DNA of 64,000 bases from Mycolicibacterium aurum (GTDB taxonomy: Bacteria > Actinomycetota > Actinomycetes > Mycobacteriales > Mycobacteriaceae). A model generated the notes under the pieces. That model made no database searches. It had not been told where the DNA came from and was given only the letters and a program-made list of their open reading frames with translations. A program made the translations under genes and the position numbers. Below, piece after piece: positions 51,817 to 61,686 of the stretch (its first letter is position 1; each line of letters opens with the position of its first letter). Where the stretch lies: assembly GCF_900637195.1 (NCBI RefSeq), contig NZ_LR134356.1:5952001-6016000 (forward strand). Reading direction: 5' to 3'.

Positions 51817-53157
51817 TCAGCCCAACCAGTCCAGCACCGCCGCCGCGGTCCACGACTGCTGCATGCTGCCCAACGGCTCGCCGGTGAACGGCTCGTAGTA
51901 CTCGGCGAAGGTGCCGTCGCTGGCCTGACGTAAACCCTCCCGCCGCAACGACGATGCGCGCTCGGCCCAGCCGCGCCGCGCGAAGCACCACGCGAACAAC
52001 CAGGTCATCACCGGCCACACCGGACCGCGCCAGTACTCGCGCGGGCGGAAGTCGCGCGACACCGGTGACGTCGACGGAATCAGGGCGTACGCCAGGTCCG
52101 GATGTCCACAGAAGCGCGGGCCCTCCAGCAGCCGCAGCAGCGCGCGCTCCCGATCGTGAGACAGCCCACCGCACAACAGCGGTGCGAACTGCGCCACCGT
52201 CTCGGTGACGATCCACTTCTCCGCGCGCACGTCGTAATCCCTTGCTGCGCCGGTCCGTTCATCAGTTGAGGCGATGACACCGGACCGGAACCGCTCGGCC
52301 CACGAATACAGATCCCGTACATCGGCATGCGGACGCTTGTGGTCCTCGCCGATCTCGGCGAGCACCTGGCAGGCCACCGAGAGGATCGCCGAGACGAAGA
52401 CGTCCTCGACGGCGAAACTCATTGACTTGGCCAGCAATTCGTCGTCGTAGCGGGCGGCCTTCATCTCCTCAAGCAGCCACAGGTAGCGGTCGTACTCCAC
52501 GTCGGAGGGCCGCTGCGTGGCGTCGGTGTTGATCTTGTTGTCCTCACGCTGATACTCCGGCACATCCCCGGGAATCACGTTGCCGTACGGGAGGTCCCAG
52601 CGTGGCGAGTTGTCCATACCCGACTCCCAGCCGTGGTACAGCGTGACCCGGCCGCGCTGGTTCTGGTCGCGACACTCCGCCAGCCACCGGTGCCACCGCA
52701 CCAGGTCGCCCCAGCGCCTGTCCAGGAACGATTCGGCGACCGCCCGCGTCGAACGCCCCCGGGTGCGGGCGTTGTCGAGGATGCGCTGCACCGCGATGGC
52801 GTGCACCGGAGGCTGGGTGATACCTGAGGTGTGCCGGTTGCGTGGCGCGTCGGCCGTCAGCGCCGAACAGGCCCATCGGGCCGGGCCGGGGAAGTACCCG
52901 TCGACCCCGTTGGCGAACACGATGTGCGGGATCATGCCGTTGCGCCACTGCGCGGACAACAGCGTGTCCAACTCGACGACGGCGCGCTCCACCGACAGCG
53001 GGGCGAGCCCGATCGAGACGAACGCCGCGTCCCAGCTCCACATGTGTGGGTAGAGCAGGGGAGCCGCGGTGGTCATCACACCGAGGTCGTTACCGCGCAG
53101 CAGATACGCGGCACGGGCCGCCAATTGGGTCGGGGCAAAGCTGGGATCGTGCGCCAT
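51817..53157 (-). CDS. ggH: Glucosylglycerate hydrolase (GH63-type)
   Basis: The 446-residue (alpha/alpha)6-barrel protein matches the mycobacterial glucosylglycerate hydrolase known from M. hassiacum. The two carboxylates recalled for that enzyme fall at the same numbers: Asp182 in HGWESGMDNSPRWD and Glu419 in FAEYYEP. It also has FANGVDGYFPGPARWACSAL and the N-terminal LLYPHMWSWDAAFVSIG. It recycles the nitrogen-stress solute glucosylglycerate to glucose and glycerate. It is divergent from the SDR at 53214 and absent from M. tuberculosis. Confidence 0.88.
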   Translation of the reverse strand: MAHDPSFAPTQLAARAAYLLRGNDLGVMTTAAPLLYPHMWSWDAAFVSIGLAPLSVERAVVELDTLLSAQWRNGMIPHIVFANGVDGYFPGPARWACSALTADAPRNRHTSGITQPPVHAIAVQRILDNARTRGRSTRAVAESFLDRRWGDLVRWHRWLAECRDQNQRGRVTLYHGWESGMDNSPRWDLPYGNVIPGDVPEYQREDNKINTDATQRPSDVEYDRYLWLLEEMKAARYDDELLAKSMSFAVEDVFVSAILSVACQVLAEIGEDHKRPHADVRDLYSWAERFRSGVIASTDERTGAARDYDVRAEKWIVTETVAQFAPLLCGGLSHDRERALLRLLEGPRFCGHPDLAYALIPSTSPVSRDFRPREYWRGPVWPVMTWLFAWCFARRGWAERASSLRREGLRQASDGTFAEYYEPFTGEPLGSMQQSWTAAAVLDWLG

Positions 53158-53200
53158 CGTCCCCCCATGATGCGACGACTTCGCCCGATATGCAGATCGG

Positions 53201-53206
53201 TAGGGT
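53201..53206 (+). promoter_or_regulatory. -10 box TAGGGT, leaderless-type promoter
   Basis: TAGGGT is followed after seven bases by GTG 53214 of the SDR. Spacing supports that start and a leaderless mRNA. Confidence 0.5.
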
Positions 53207-53213
53207 CACAGGT

Positions 53214-53879
53214 GTGCCGACCGCGATGATCACCGGAGCCTCCGGCGGCCTGGGAGCCGCCCTCGCCGACGCGCTGGCGCCCACCCACACCCTGTTCCTG
53301 GCCGGCCGTCCGTCCCCCCGCCTGGACGCCGTCGCCGAACGGCTCGGCGCCACCACCTGGCCGATCGACCTGGCCGACCCCGATTCCATCCCGGCGGTGG
53401 TCGAGCCGATCGTGGAGCTCGACGTGCTGGTCCACAACGCCGGTGTCGCCTATCCCGGGCGGGTGGCGGAGTCCAGCGTCGACGAGTGGCGCTCCAGCAT
53501 GGCCGTCAACGTCGTCGGCGCGGTGGCCCTCACGCTGGAGCTGCTGCCTGCGCTGCGCAGCGCAGGCGGGCACGTCGTGTTCATCAACTCCGGCGCCGGG
53601 ATCAACGCCTCACCCGGCCTGGCGTCGTACTCCGCGAGCAAGTTCGCGTTGCGCGGCTTCGCCGACTCGCTGCGCGCCGACGAGCCGTCGCTGCGGGTGA
53701 CGTCCGTGCACCCGGGCCGCATCGCGACCGCGATGCAGGAGGACCTCATCGCCTACGAGGGCCGCGACTACGACCCCACCCAGTTCCTGAGTCCGCAGAC
53801 AGTGGCGAAGGTGACCGCGGACGCGATCAACACCCCCGCCGACGCGCACGTCCACGAGGTCATCGTCCGGCCCCGCTAG
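53214..53879 (+). CDS. SDR-family oxidoreductase (short, 221 residues)
   Basis: The 221-residue protein has TGASGGLGAALADALA, HNAGVAYPGRV, INSGAGINASPGLASYSASKFA and VHPGRIATAMQEDLIAYEGR, the classical SDR motifs in a compact form. The function is unknown. GTG 53214 is favoured by the -10 spacing; ATG 53190 would add eight residues. It lies between GgH and leuS and runs tail-to-tail into leuS (12-base gap). Confidence 0.83.
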   Translation: MPTAMITGASGGLGAALADALAPTHTLFLAGRPSPRLDAVAERLGATTWPIDLADPDSIPAVVEPIVELDVLVHNAGVAYPGRVAESSVDEWRSSMAVNVVGAVALTLELLPALRSAGGHVVFINSGAGINASPGLASYSASKFALRGFADSLRADEPSLRVTSVHPGRIATAMQEDLIAYEGRDYDPTQFLSPQTVAKVTADAINTPADAHVHEVIVRPR

Positions 53880-53891
53880 TCGCGGGAGGGG

Positions 53892-56756
53892 CTAGAGGAC
53901 GACGTTGACCAGGCGGCCCGCCACGACGATGACCTTCTTCGGGGTCCTGCCTGCCATGAAGTCGACGACCTTCTCGTCGGCCAGGGCGGCTGCCTCCACC
54001 ACGTCGGCCGGCGCGTCCGCGGCGACGGTGACACGTCCGCGCACCTTGCCGTTGACCTGCACCGGGTACTCGACGGTGTCCTCGACGAGGAACCGTTCGT
54101 CGGCCAACGGGAACGGCCCGTGCGCCAGCGAGCCGTCGTGGCCCAACCGCCGCCACAGCTCCTCGGCCAGGTGCGGTGCCAGCGGTGCGACCATCAGCAC
54201 CAGCGGCTCCAGCGCCGCTCTGGCCGTCACCGACTGCTTGGTCAGGTGGTTGGTGTACTCGATGAGCTTGGCCGCCGCGGTGTTGTTTCGCAGCGCGGCG
54301 TAGTCGTCGGCCGTCGCGGCGATGGTGCGGTGCAGCAGGCGTTCGGTCTCGTCGTCGAGGGCGGCGTGTTCGTTGACGCGGACCTCTCCCGTCTCCTCGT
54401 CCACCACCAGGCGCCACACCCGCTGCAGGAACCGGTAGGCGCCGACGACATCCTTGGTCGCCCACGGCCGCGACGCCTCCAGCGGGCCCATCGACATCTC
54501 GTAGACCCGCAACGTGTCGGCGCCGTAGTTGTCGCAGATCTCATCGGGGGACACCGAGTTCTTCAGGCTCTTGCCGATCTTGCCGAACTCCTGCTTCACC
54601 TCGGCATCGTGATAGAAGAACTTTCCGTCGCGCTCGACCACCTCGGCGGCGGGCACGTAGGAACCGCGCGCGTCGGTGTAGGCGAACGCCTGGATGTAGC
54701 CCTGGTTCACCAGCCGCCGGTACGGCTCCCTCGAGCTGACGTGGCCGAGGTCGAACAGCACCTTGTGCCAGAACCGCGAATACAGCAGATGCAGCACGGC
54801 ATGCTCGACGCCGCCGACATACAGGTCGACGCCGCCGGGGTCCGACGGACCGTGTTCGTCCGGTCGCGGACCCATCCAGTACGCCTCATTCTCCTTGGCG
54901 CACATGGCTTCTTTGTTGTACGGGTCGGTGTAGCGCAGTTCGTACCAGGAGCTGCCGGCCCACTGCGGCATCACGTTGGTGTCGCGGGTGTAGGTCTTGA
55001 GCCCGTCGCCCAGATCCAACTCCACGTTCACCCAGTCGGTCACCTTCCCCAGCGGCGGCGACGGTTCACTGTCGGCGTCGTCGGGATCGAACGACACCGG
55101 CGAATAGTCCGGCACGTCCGGCAGTTCGACGGGCAGCAGGTCCTGGGGCAGCCCGTGGGCGCGGCCCTGCGCGTCGTAGACGATCGGGAACGGCTCACCC
55201 CAGTAGCGCTGCCTCGCGAAGAGCCAATCCCTGAGCTTGTATTCGACGCGTGCCCGGCCGCGACCGTCTGCGGTCAGCCGCTCGGTCATCGCCTCCTTGG
55301 CGGCGCTCACGTCCAAGCCGTCGAGGAAGCCGGAGTTCACCAGGGGGCCGTCTCCGATGTACGCCTCCGTCGAGATATCGCCGCCGGCAACGACTTCCAC
55401 GATCGGCAGGCCGAATTCCGTGGCGAAGTCCCAGTCCCGCTGGTCGCCGCCGGGCACCGCCATGATGGCGCCGGTGCCGTAGCCGGCCAGCACGTAGTCG
55501 GCGATGAACACCGGAACCTGATGACCGTTCGCGGGATTCGTCGCGTAGGCCCCGAGGAACACCCCGGTCTTGGACTTGTTCTCCTGCCGCTCCAGATCCG
55601 ACTTCGCCGCAATCGCGGAACGGTAGGCCCGGACCGCGTCGACAGGGGTCGCGGCGCCGTAGGTCCACCGCTGATCCACGTCCGCGGGCCACGCGTCGGC
55701 GACCAGGCGGTCGACCAGGTCATGCTCCGGCGCCAGCACCATGTAGGTCGCACCGAACAGCGTGTCCGGACGCGTGGTGAACACCTCGATGTCGCCGGCG
55801 TCGGTGGCGAACTGGACCGACGCACCGGTGGAGCGGCCGATCCAGTTGCGTTGCATGGCCTTGACCTTGTCCGGCCAGTCCAGCACGTCGAGATCCTCGA
55901 GCAGTCGGTCGGAGTACGCGGTGATCCGCATCATCCACTGCCGCAACCGTTTCCGGAACACCGGGAAGTTGCCGCGCTCACTGCGGCCGTCGGAGGTGAC
56001 CTCCTCGTTGGCCAAGACCGTGCCCAGGCCGGGGCACCAGTTCACCACCGAGTCGGCCAGATAGACCAGGCGGTGGGAGTCGATGACGTCGGCACGGGCG
56101 TCCGCGTCGAGATCCGCCCAGGCGCGCCCGTCACCAACGGTGCGGGTGCCGGCCTCGAACTCGGCGATCAGGTCCGCGATGGGCCTGGCCTTGTTCTGCG
56201 ACGTGTCGAACCACGCGTTGAAGATCTGCAGAAAGATCCACTGGGTCCACTTGTAGTAGTCCACATCGGTGGTGGAGAAGCTGCGACGCGCGTCGTGCCC
56301 GAGGCCCAGCCGGCCCAGCTGCCGCCGGAAATTGACGATGTTGGCCTCGGTCCGGGTGCGCGGATGCGTGCCGGTCTGGATCGCGTACTGCTCGGCGGGT
56401 AGTCCGAATGCGTCGAAACCCAAAGCGTGCAACACGTTACGCCCGGTCATCCGGTAGTACCTGGCGTAGACATCGGTCGCGATGTAGCCCAGCGGATGTC
56501 CGACGTGCAGACCCTCACCCGACGGGTAGGGGAACATGTCCTGGACGAACATCTTGTCCGCGGGCACCGTGCTGCCATCCGTAGGTGCCAGAGATCCGAC
56601 GGGGTTGGCGACGTCGAACGTCCCGTCCTGTGTCCACTGCTGCTGCCATGCACGTTCGATCTCGCCGGCGAGTTCCGCGGTGTAGCGGTGCCGGGGCGAG
56701 TCGTCTGCGCGCGGGGTCTCGGTCAACCCAGCAGTTCCGGTCGGCGTTTCAGTCAC
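53892..56756 (-). CDS. leuS: Leucyl-tRNA synthetase
   Basis: The 954-residue class I synthetase has the HIGH-type motif in [19 protein letters not shown] near residue 80, the CP1 editing insertion (about 250-440), the KMSKS-type loop [15 protein letters not shown] near 720, and an anticodon-binding C-terminal domain. The bulk length is typical of mycobacterial LeuS. It charges tRNA-Leu and edits norvaline and similar errors. It stands in its own transcript, convergent with the SDR and divergent from mtc28. Confidence 0.98.
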   Translation of the reverse strand: MTETPTGTAGLTETPRADDSPRHRYTAELAGEIERAWQQQWTQDGTFDVANPVGSLAPTDGSTVPADKMFVQDMFPYPSGEGLHVGHPLGYIATDVYARYYRMTGRNVLHALGFDAFGLPAEQYAIQTGTHPRTRTEANIVNFRRQLGRLGLGHDARRSFSTTDVDYYKWTQWIFLQIFNAWFDTSQNKARPIADLIAEFEAGTRTVGDGRAWADLDADARADVIDSHRLVYLADSVVNWCPGLGTVLANEEVTSDGRSERGNFPVFRKRLRQWMMRITAYSDRLLEDLDVLDWPDKVKAMQRNWIGRSTGASVQFATDAGDIEVFTTRPDTLFGATYMVLAPEHDLVDRLVADAWPADVDQRWTYGAATPVDAVRAYRSAIAAKSDLERQENKSKTGVFLGAYATNPANGHQVPVFIADYVLAGYGTGAIMAVPGGDQRDWDFATEFGLPIVEVVAGGDISTEAYIGDGPLVNSGFLDGLDVSAAKEAMTERLTADGRGRARVEYKLRDWLFARQRYWGEPFPIVYDAQGRAHGLPQDLLPVELPDVPDYSPVSFDPDDADSEPSPPLGKVTDWVNVELDLGDGLKTYTRDTNVMPQWAGSSWYELRYTDPYNKEAMCAKENEAYWMGPRPDEHGPSDPGGVDLYVGGVEHAVLHLLYSRFWHKVLFDLGHVSSREPYRRLVNQGYIQAFAYTDARGSYVPAAEVVERDGKFFYHDAEVKQEFGKIGKSLKNSVSPDEICDNYGADTLRVYEMSMGPLEASRPWATKDVVGAYRFLQRVWRLVVDEETGEVRVNEHAALDDETERLLHRTIAATADDYAALRNNTAAAKLIEYTNHLTKQSVTARAALEPLVLMVAPLAPHLAEELWRRLGHDGSLAHGPFPLADERFLVEDTVEYPVQVNGKVRGRVTVAADAPADVVEAAALADEKVVDFMAGRTPKKVIVVAGRLVNVVL

Positions 56757-56941
56757 GCCACCAGGGTATAAGCACTTCCCTCTGCACTTTCGCGGCCACG
56801 GGTTGGTCTCGGTTCCGTTGCGGATGCATCAGGGGTTGGTTCCAGGTCGGTCCCAGCCCTGGTTACCGCGTCACGCACGTGGATACATTCGTCGCCTGAC
56901 ACGTCGGGACCTGGTCGGGAAGGAACGGAGGACTTCGGTCG

Positions 56942-57898
56942 ATGAGCGAAATCGCGCGCCGCTGGCGGATATTGGCCGGTGGCATCGGAGTCACCGCAGC
57001 CGGTATCGCCGGTGTGATCGGTGTCGCCGCGAGCACGGCTTCGGCTCAGCCCGCGATCCCGCAGCCGACGCTGCCCGCGCCCGCAACTGTGACGCAGACC
57101 GTCACCGTGGCCCCCAATGCCGCTGCCGCGCCCATCGGACAGACCGGTGTGACGGCGGCCACTGCCGGCCCCGCTGCCATCCCCGCCGCCGCCGGCGCAC
57201 CGGCCGTCCAGCCGGTCGCCCCGGCTCAACCCGTGGCGACGATCGCCCCCGCCACCTCGGGCACGCTGGCCGAGTTCTTCGCATCCAAGGGCGTCAGCAT
57301 GGAGCCCCAGTCCAGCCGCGACTTCCGCGCCCTGAACATCGTGCTGCCCAAGCCACGCGGATGGGAGCACATCCCGGATCCGAACGTGCCCGACGCGTTC
57401 GCCGTGCTCGCCGACCGTGTCGGCGGCAACGGCCTGTACTCCTCGAACGCACAGGTTGTCGTCTACAAGCTGGTCGGCCAGTTCGATCCGAAGGAAGCGA
57501 TCAGCCACGGCTTCATCGACAGCCAGAAGCTGCCGGCCTGGCGGTCCACCGACGCCTCGCTGGCCGACTTCGGCGGGATGCCGTCGTCGCTGATCGAAGG
57601 CACCTACCGCGAGAACAACATGACGTTGAACACGTCCCGGCGGCACGTCATCGCCACCGTCGGGCCTGACAGCTACCTGGTGTCGCTGTCGGTGAACACG
57701 AGCGTGGACCAGGTCGTCGCCGCGGCCGGCGCCACCGACGCGATCGTCAACGGCTTCAAGGTCAGCGTCCCCGGCCCCGCCGCCCCCGCGGCGCCGCTTC
57801 CCGGCACGCCCCCACTGCCGCTGCCCGCTGCGGCCCCCCAAGCTCCCGGCGTCCCCGCTCTGGCACCCCCGCCACAGCTGTTGGGATTGCAGGGATAA
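56942..57898 (+). CDS. mtc28: Proline-rich secreted antigen (mtc28/LpqN type)
   Basis: The 318-residue protein has a signal peptide (RRWRILAGGIGVTAAGIAGV, cleavage near STASA), a Pro/Ala-rich spacer (about 35-100), a central LpqN-like alpha/beta domain (SRDFRALNIVLPKPRGWEHI, then VVVYKLVGQFDPKEAISHGF), and a proline-rich end (PGTPPLPLPAAAPQAPG). It matches the proline-rich 28-kDa antigen. LpqN proteins interact with mycomembrane lipid transport factors. A strong hairpin follows the stop. Confidence 0.88.
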   Translation: MSEIARRWRILAGGIGVTAAGIAGVIGVAASTASAQPAIPQPTLPAPATVTQTVTVAPNAAAAPIGQTGVTAATAGPAAIPAAAGAPAVQPVAPAQPVATIAPATSGTLAEFFASKGVSMEPQSSRDFRALNIVLPKPRGWEHIPDPNVPDAFAVLADRVGGNGLYSSNAQVVVYKLVGQFDPKEAISHGFIDSQKLPAWRSTDASLADFGGMPSSLIEGTYRENNMTLNTSRRHVIATVGPDSYLVSLSVNTSVDQVVAAAGATDAIVNGFKVSVPGPAAPAAPLPGTPPLPLPAAAPQAPGVPALAPPPQLLGLQG

Positions 57899-57905
57899 CG
57901 ACGTC

Positions 57906-57937
57906 GTCCCCCGGGCGAAGCCTGGCGCCCGGGGGAC
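57906..57937 (+). terminator. Strong hairpin after mtc28
   Basis: GTCCCCCGGGCG (57906-57917) and CGCCCGGGGGAC (57926-57937) pair perfectly over 12 bases with an 8-base loop, seven bases past the mtc28 stop. There is no U-run. It likely ends the transcript, as is common in high-GC actinobacteria. Confidence 0.75.
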
Positions 57938-57971
57938 GGCGGCCTAACCGGCAGACCGTATTCTCAAGGCC

Positions 57972-58340
57972 ATGCTGGTACCCGCCCTCGTGTGTCTGAT
58001 CGCGGCCGCCGTGACCGCCGCGCTGGGTGTGTGGTCATTGACACGCAGGCCGTCCGCCGACTTCGTGCAGCAGGTCCTGCGTGCGGTGGCGCCCACTCAG
58101 CTGGCCGCCGCGGTGATGCTGGGCGCGGGTGGGGTGGTCGCGTTGTCGGTCGCCCCGACCACCGCGCTGGTGGTCCTCGTCGTGAGCGTGGCCGGAGCCG
58201 TCGGCACCGTTGCCGCGGGCTGCTGGCAGAGCGCGAAAGCCGTCACCCGGGAGAACGCGCGGCAGGCCGCGAGCAGTGGCAGCTGCGGCAGTGGCAGCGG
58301 GAGCGCGTGCGGGACGTGCACGCTGTCCTGCGGACGCTAG
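57972..58340 (+). CDS. Small membrane protein (Rv0039c type)
   Basis: The 122-residue protein has three hydrophobic segments (about 3-22, 35-55 and 57-77) and a Cys-rich tail GSCGSGSGSACGTCTLSCGR. It matches the mycobacterial Rv0039c-like small membrane protein in length and position. The function is unknown. It ends 12 bases before the convergent YqgE gene stop. Confidence 0.7.
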   Translation: MLVPALVCLIAAAVTAALGVWSLTRRPSADFVQQVLRAVAPTQLAAAVMLGAGGVVALSVAPTTALVVLVVSVAGAVGTVAAGCWQSAKAVTRENARQAASSGSCGSGSGSACGTCTLSCGR

Positions 58341-58352
58341 CCGGGAATCCCG

Positions 58353-58967
58353 CTAATTGCGGCTGAGGTCGATCGGGTGGGTGGCCATCAGCGACAGCGG
58401 CATCGGCTGCCGGCGTAACACCCGGCCCCACAGGTCCACCTTGGGCTCTGACAGCACGTCAGTGGGCAACGCGGACAACACGATCCAGTCGTCACGCTCG
58501 ATCTCGCCCTCAAGCTGACCGATGGTCCAACCCGAATAGCCGGCGAAAATCCGCACGCCCTCGATCATCGGTGCGATCGAATCAGGGTCGGCGTCCAGGT
58601 CGACCATCACCACCCGGCCCTGCACGTGCCGCAGGCCCGCGACACCGCCGGGGTCGATGCCCGCCCGCAGCGTCGCCAGACATAGTGCAGCATCACGCTT
58701 GACCGGGCCGCCGATGTACATGGTCTTGGGCTTGGTGGCCAGCTTCGCCCACTGCGGCAGCACGTTGTACACCGCGGTCTCACTGGCCCGGTTGAGCACC
58801 ACGCCGAGGGTTCCGCCGTCGTTGTGTTCGACGACGTAGATGACGCTGCGCCGAAACGTCGGCTCGAGCAGATCGGTGTTGGCGAGAAGCAACGTGCCTG
58901 CACGCACCCGGGGAGCGGCGGGCGCGGCCCTGTCCTGGTAATCCTCCGGATCCTCGGACTGCGCCAT
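58353..58967 (-). CDS. YqgE/AlgH (UPF0301) family protein
   Basis: The 204-residue protein has [74 protein letters not shown] and DWIVLSA, the YqgE pattern. The structure is known for relatives, but its biochemical role is not. It is the homologue of Rv0038. ATG 58967 begins [12 protein letters not shown]; it is divergent from the MFS gene. Confidence 0.92.
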   Translation of the reverse strand: MAQSEDPEDYQDRAAPAAPRVRAGTLLLANTDLLEPTFRRSVIYVVEHNDGGTLGVVLNRASETAVYNVLPQWAKLATKPKTMYIGGPVKRDAALCLATLRAGIDPGGVAGLRHVQGRVVMVDLDADPDSIAPMIEGVRIFAGYSGWTIGQLEGEIERDDWIVLSALPTDVLSEPKVDLWGRVLRRQPMPLSLMATHPIDLSRN

Positions 58968-59103
58968 CGGACCATCATGTCACCAGGACTGCTGGATCGT
59001 GGCGAACAAGCACGCCGCTGTTGGATATTTGTACTGTGGGGCGGGTCCCCAGACACCCGCACTTCGCACCCGAACTTCCCACCCGCCCCAGGACGTGACA
59101 TCC

Positions 59104-60387
59104 GTGCCCGACGACCGCGTACCCCGTACGTTGTTGCGTTCGGTGCAGGCGCTACCCGATTTCCGCAGACTCCTCGAACTGCGGGCGGTCAGCCAGTTCG
59201 CCGACGGCCTGTTCCAGGCCGGTCTTGCCGGTGCGATCCTGTTCAACCCGGAACGCGAAGCGACGCCGGGCGCCATCGCCGCCGCGTTCGCCGTGCTGTT
59301 CCTGCCGTACTCGCTGCTCGGTCCGTTCGCGGGAGCTCTGCTGGACCGCTGGGACCGGCGGCTGGTGCTCGTCGGGGCCAACAGCGGCCGGCTGCTGGTG
59401 GTGATCGCGGTCGGCACGCTGCTGGCCTTCGGGGTGGGCGACATACCAATCCTGTTGAGCGCGTTGATCGCCAACGGCTTCACCCGCTTCGTCTCATCCG
59501 GATTGTCGGCCGCGCTTCCGCATGTCGTGCCGCGCGCGCAGGTGATCGCGATGAACTCCGTGGCCACCGCCACCGGTTCGATCGCGGCGTTCGCCGGCGC
59601 CATCTTCATGCTGCTGCCGCGGTGGCTGTGGGGCGCCGGTGACTCCGGCTCGGCCACCACCATCTTCCTGGTGACGGTGCCCGTCGCGGCGGCCTTGCTG
59701 TTCTCGATGCGGTTCCGGCCCCGACTGCTGGGCCCCGACGACAGCGCCCGCGCCATCCACGGCTCCGTCGTCTACGCGGTGGCCACCGGATGGTTGCACG
59801 GCGCACGAACCGCGCTGGCGATCCCGACGGTCTCCGCCACGCTGGCCGGACTGGCCGCGCACCGCATGGTGTTCGGCATCAACACACTGCTGGTGCTGGT
59901 GATGGTGCGCCACACCGAAGCGGCAACGGTGGCCGGATTCGGTACGACCGTGCTGTTCGTCTCCGCGGGCGGTGCCGGGCAGTTCCTGGCGACCGTCCTG
60001 ACGCCGGTCGCGGTGAAACGCTGGGGCCGCTACGCCACGCCCAACGCCGCGCTGGCATTCGCGGCCGTGGTGCAGCTGTGCGGGGCGACCCTTCACCTCC
60101 CGGTCATGATCGTGTGCGGATTCCTGCTCGGCGCCGCGGGTCAGGTGGTCAAGCTGTGCGCCGACACCGCGATGCAGATGGACGTCGACGACGCGCTGCG
60201 CGGACACCTCTTCACGGTGCAGGACTCGCTGTTCTGGATGGCGTTCATCCTGGCGATCTCCGGGGCGGCGGTCGTCATTCCGTCGGACGGCCACGCCCCC
60301 CTGCTCGCCCTCGCAGGCACCGGTCTCTACCTGGCGGGGCTGGCCGTGCACGCCGGCGTCGGTCGGCGGGGCCGCCCGCGCGGATAA
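59104..60387 (+). CDS. MFS transporter (Rv0037c type)
   Basis: The 427-residue protein has twelve hydrophobic segments, with [40 protein letters not shown] (MFS motif A variant) and [20 protein letters not shown]. It matches the Rv0037c family of uncharacterised exporters. GTG 59104 ([11 protein letters not shown]) is preferred; the frame is open to 58999 with low family likeness. Stop TAA at 60385 overlaps the promoter of the next gene. Confidence 0.82.
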   Translation: MPDDRVPRTLLRSVQALPDFRRLLELRAVSQFADGLFQAGLAGAILFNPEREATPGAIAAAFAVLFLPYSLLGPFAGALLDRWDRRLVLVGANSGRLLVVIAVGTLLAFGVGDIPILLSALIANGFTRFVSSGLSAALPHVVPRAQVIAMNSVATATGSIAAFAGAIFMLLPRWLWGAGDSGSATTIFLVTVPVAAALLFSMRFRPRLLGPDDSARAIHGSVVYAVATGWLHGARTALAIPTVSATLAGLAAHRMVFGINTLLVLVMVRHTEAATVAGFGTTVLFVSAGGAGQFLATVLTPVAVKRWGRYATPNAALAFAAVVQLCGATLHLPVMIVCGFLLGAAGQVVKLCADTAMQMDVDDALRGHLFTVQDSLFWMAFILAISGAAVVIPSDGHAPLLALAGTGLYLAGLAVHAGVGRRGRPRG

Positions 60388-60390
60388 GGT
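60385..60390 (+). promoter_or_regulatory. -10 box TAAGGT, leaderless-type promoter
   Basis: TAAGGT overlaps the MFS stop and ends seven bases before ATG 60398, which suits leaderless transcription of the next gene. Confidence 0.5.
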
Positions 60391-60397
60391 GGGCGCC

Positions 60398-61174
60398 ATG
60401 GCCGGAGCAGCCCCGATGGTCGCCGATCTGCGCGCCGAGAGCGACGATCTCGATGCGCTGGTGGCTGCCCTCCCACCCGAGCAGTGGGCGCTGGACACCC
60501 CCGCCGCCGGCTGGACCGTCGCCCACCAGATCGCGCACCTGCTGTGGACCGACAGGGTCGCGTTGACATCGGTGACCGACGAGGCGGGTTTCGCCGAGAT
60601 CCTGGGGACGGCGGCGCAGAACCCCACCGGCTTCGTCGACGCCGGCGCCGAGGAGCTGGCGCTGGTGCCGCCCGGCGAGTTACTCGCCGACTGGCGCGCC
60701 ACCCGGGGCGCTCTGCACGAGGCGTTGCTCACCGTGGCCGACGGGCGCAAGCTGCCGTGGTTCGGCCCGCCGATGAGCGCGCCGTCGATGGCTACCGCCC
60801 GGCTGATGGAGACGTGGGCGCACGGGCTCGACGTCGCCGACGCGCTCGGGGTGCAGCGGGCGCCGACGGCGCGACTGCGCTCGATCGCCCACATCGGCGT
60901 CCGCACGCGGGATTTCGCGTACTCCGTCCACGGGCTCACCCCGCCGGCGGAGCCGTTCCACGTGAAACTTTGCGCCCCGGATGGTTCCGAGTGGACGTGG
61001 GGTCCCGAAGATGCCGCCCAGCGTGTCACCGGCTCGGCCGAAGACTTCTGCATGCTCGTCACGCAGCGCCGGGCACGTGCGCTGCTCGACGTCGTCGCGG
61101 TCGGACCCGACGCCGAGCAGTGGCTGACGATCGCGCAGGCCTTCGCCGGACCCCCTGGGCCCGGCCGGGGGTAA
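60398..61174 (+). CDS. DinB-fold protein, mycothiol-dependent maleylpyruvate isomerase-like (TIGR03084; Rv0036c type)
   Basis: The 258-residue protein has the DinB/MDMPI N-terminal fold with [40 protein letters not shown] (His in the metal site), and [16 protein letters not shown] (His ligand). The C-terminal domain ends near 240. Families of this kind use mycothiol as cofactor, which fits a mycobacterium. The substrate is unproven. GTG 60389 is in frame, but ATG 60398 is preferred by -10 spacing. Confidence 0.83.
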   Translation: MAGAAPMVADLRAESDDLDALVAALPPEQWALDTPAAGWTVAHQIAHLLWTDRVALTSVTDEAGFAEILGTAAQNPTGFVDAGAEELALVPPGELLADWRATRGALHEALLTVADGRKLPWFGPPMSAPSMATARLMETWAHGLDVADALGVQRAPTARLRSIAHIGVRTRDFAYSVHGLTPPAEPFHVKLCAPDGSEWTWGPEDAAQRVTGSAEDFCMLVTQRRARALLDVVAVGPDAEQWLTIAQAFAGPPGPGRG

Positions 61175-61179
61175 CCGCG

Positions 61180-61680
61180 TCAGAGGTATTCGGCAGCGTC
61201 GGCGGCACCGTCCCCGTCCGCGTCGGTGAGCCGGACATCCCAGCGACCGTCCCCGTCGGTGTCGACCCACGCCTGTCCCAGCCCGAAGGCACGCTCGGCC
61301 GTACCGTTGCCGTCCACGTCGGCCAGCCGCTCCGGGGTTCCGTCACCGTCGAGGTCGGCGGGTCCGGTCGACGCGGGATGCTCCACGCCGTCGAGCCCGA
61401 ACCAGCGCAGCGCCACCCCGGTGCGATCTGCCGCGACAGCCCACGTGCCGGTGCCGTCGTCGGTGAAAGAGGCCTCCGGAATCCCGTCGCCGTCCAGATC
61501 CAGTATCGCCTGATCGGCGATGCCGTCGTCATCCAGGTCGACCATCAGGTCATCGAGCAGCCCGTCACCGTCCGCGTCGAGACCGGCGGCGTCGAGCAGA
61601 CCGTCACCGTCGAAGTCGGTGTCGGCGCCGACGGTCCACATGGTGGCAGACCCGTCAGGGTCACCCAGGCAGTACTCCAC
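61180..61680 (-). CDS. Ca-binding-repeat protein (Rv3906c type)
   Basis: The 166-residue protein is built almost wholly from acidic repeats of the form DxDGDGxxD: DTDFDGDGLLDAAGLDADGD, LVDLDDDGIADQAILDLDGD, DLDGDGTPERLADVDGNG and DTDGDGRWDVRLTDADGDG. These resemble thrombospondin type-3 or dockerin/EF-hand calcium loops. It has no signal peptide in this start. GTG 61680 lies six bases after the pcnA stop, so it is probably in the pcnA transcript. Its function is unknown. Confidence 0.7.
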   Translation of the reverse strand: MEYCLGDPDGSATMWTVGADTDFDGDGLLDAAGLDADGDGLLDDLMVDLDDDGIADQAILDLDGDGIPEASFTDDGTGTWAVAADRTGVALRWFGLDGVEHPASTGPADLDGDGTPERLADVDGNGTAERAFGLGQAWVDTDGDGRWDVRLTDADGDGAADAAEYL

Positions 61681-61686
61681 ACATGA

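Noticed and set aside
54120-56402. 760-codon plus-strand frame opposite leuS
   Set aside because: Shadow of a highly conserved synthetase; no family signal in the plus frame.
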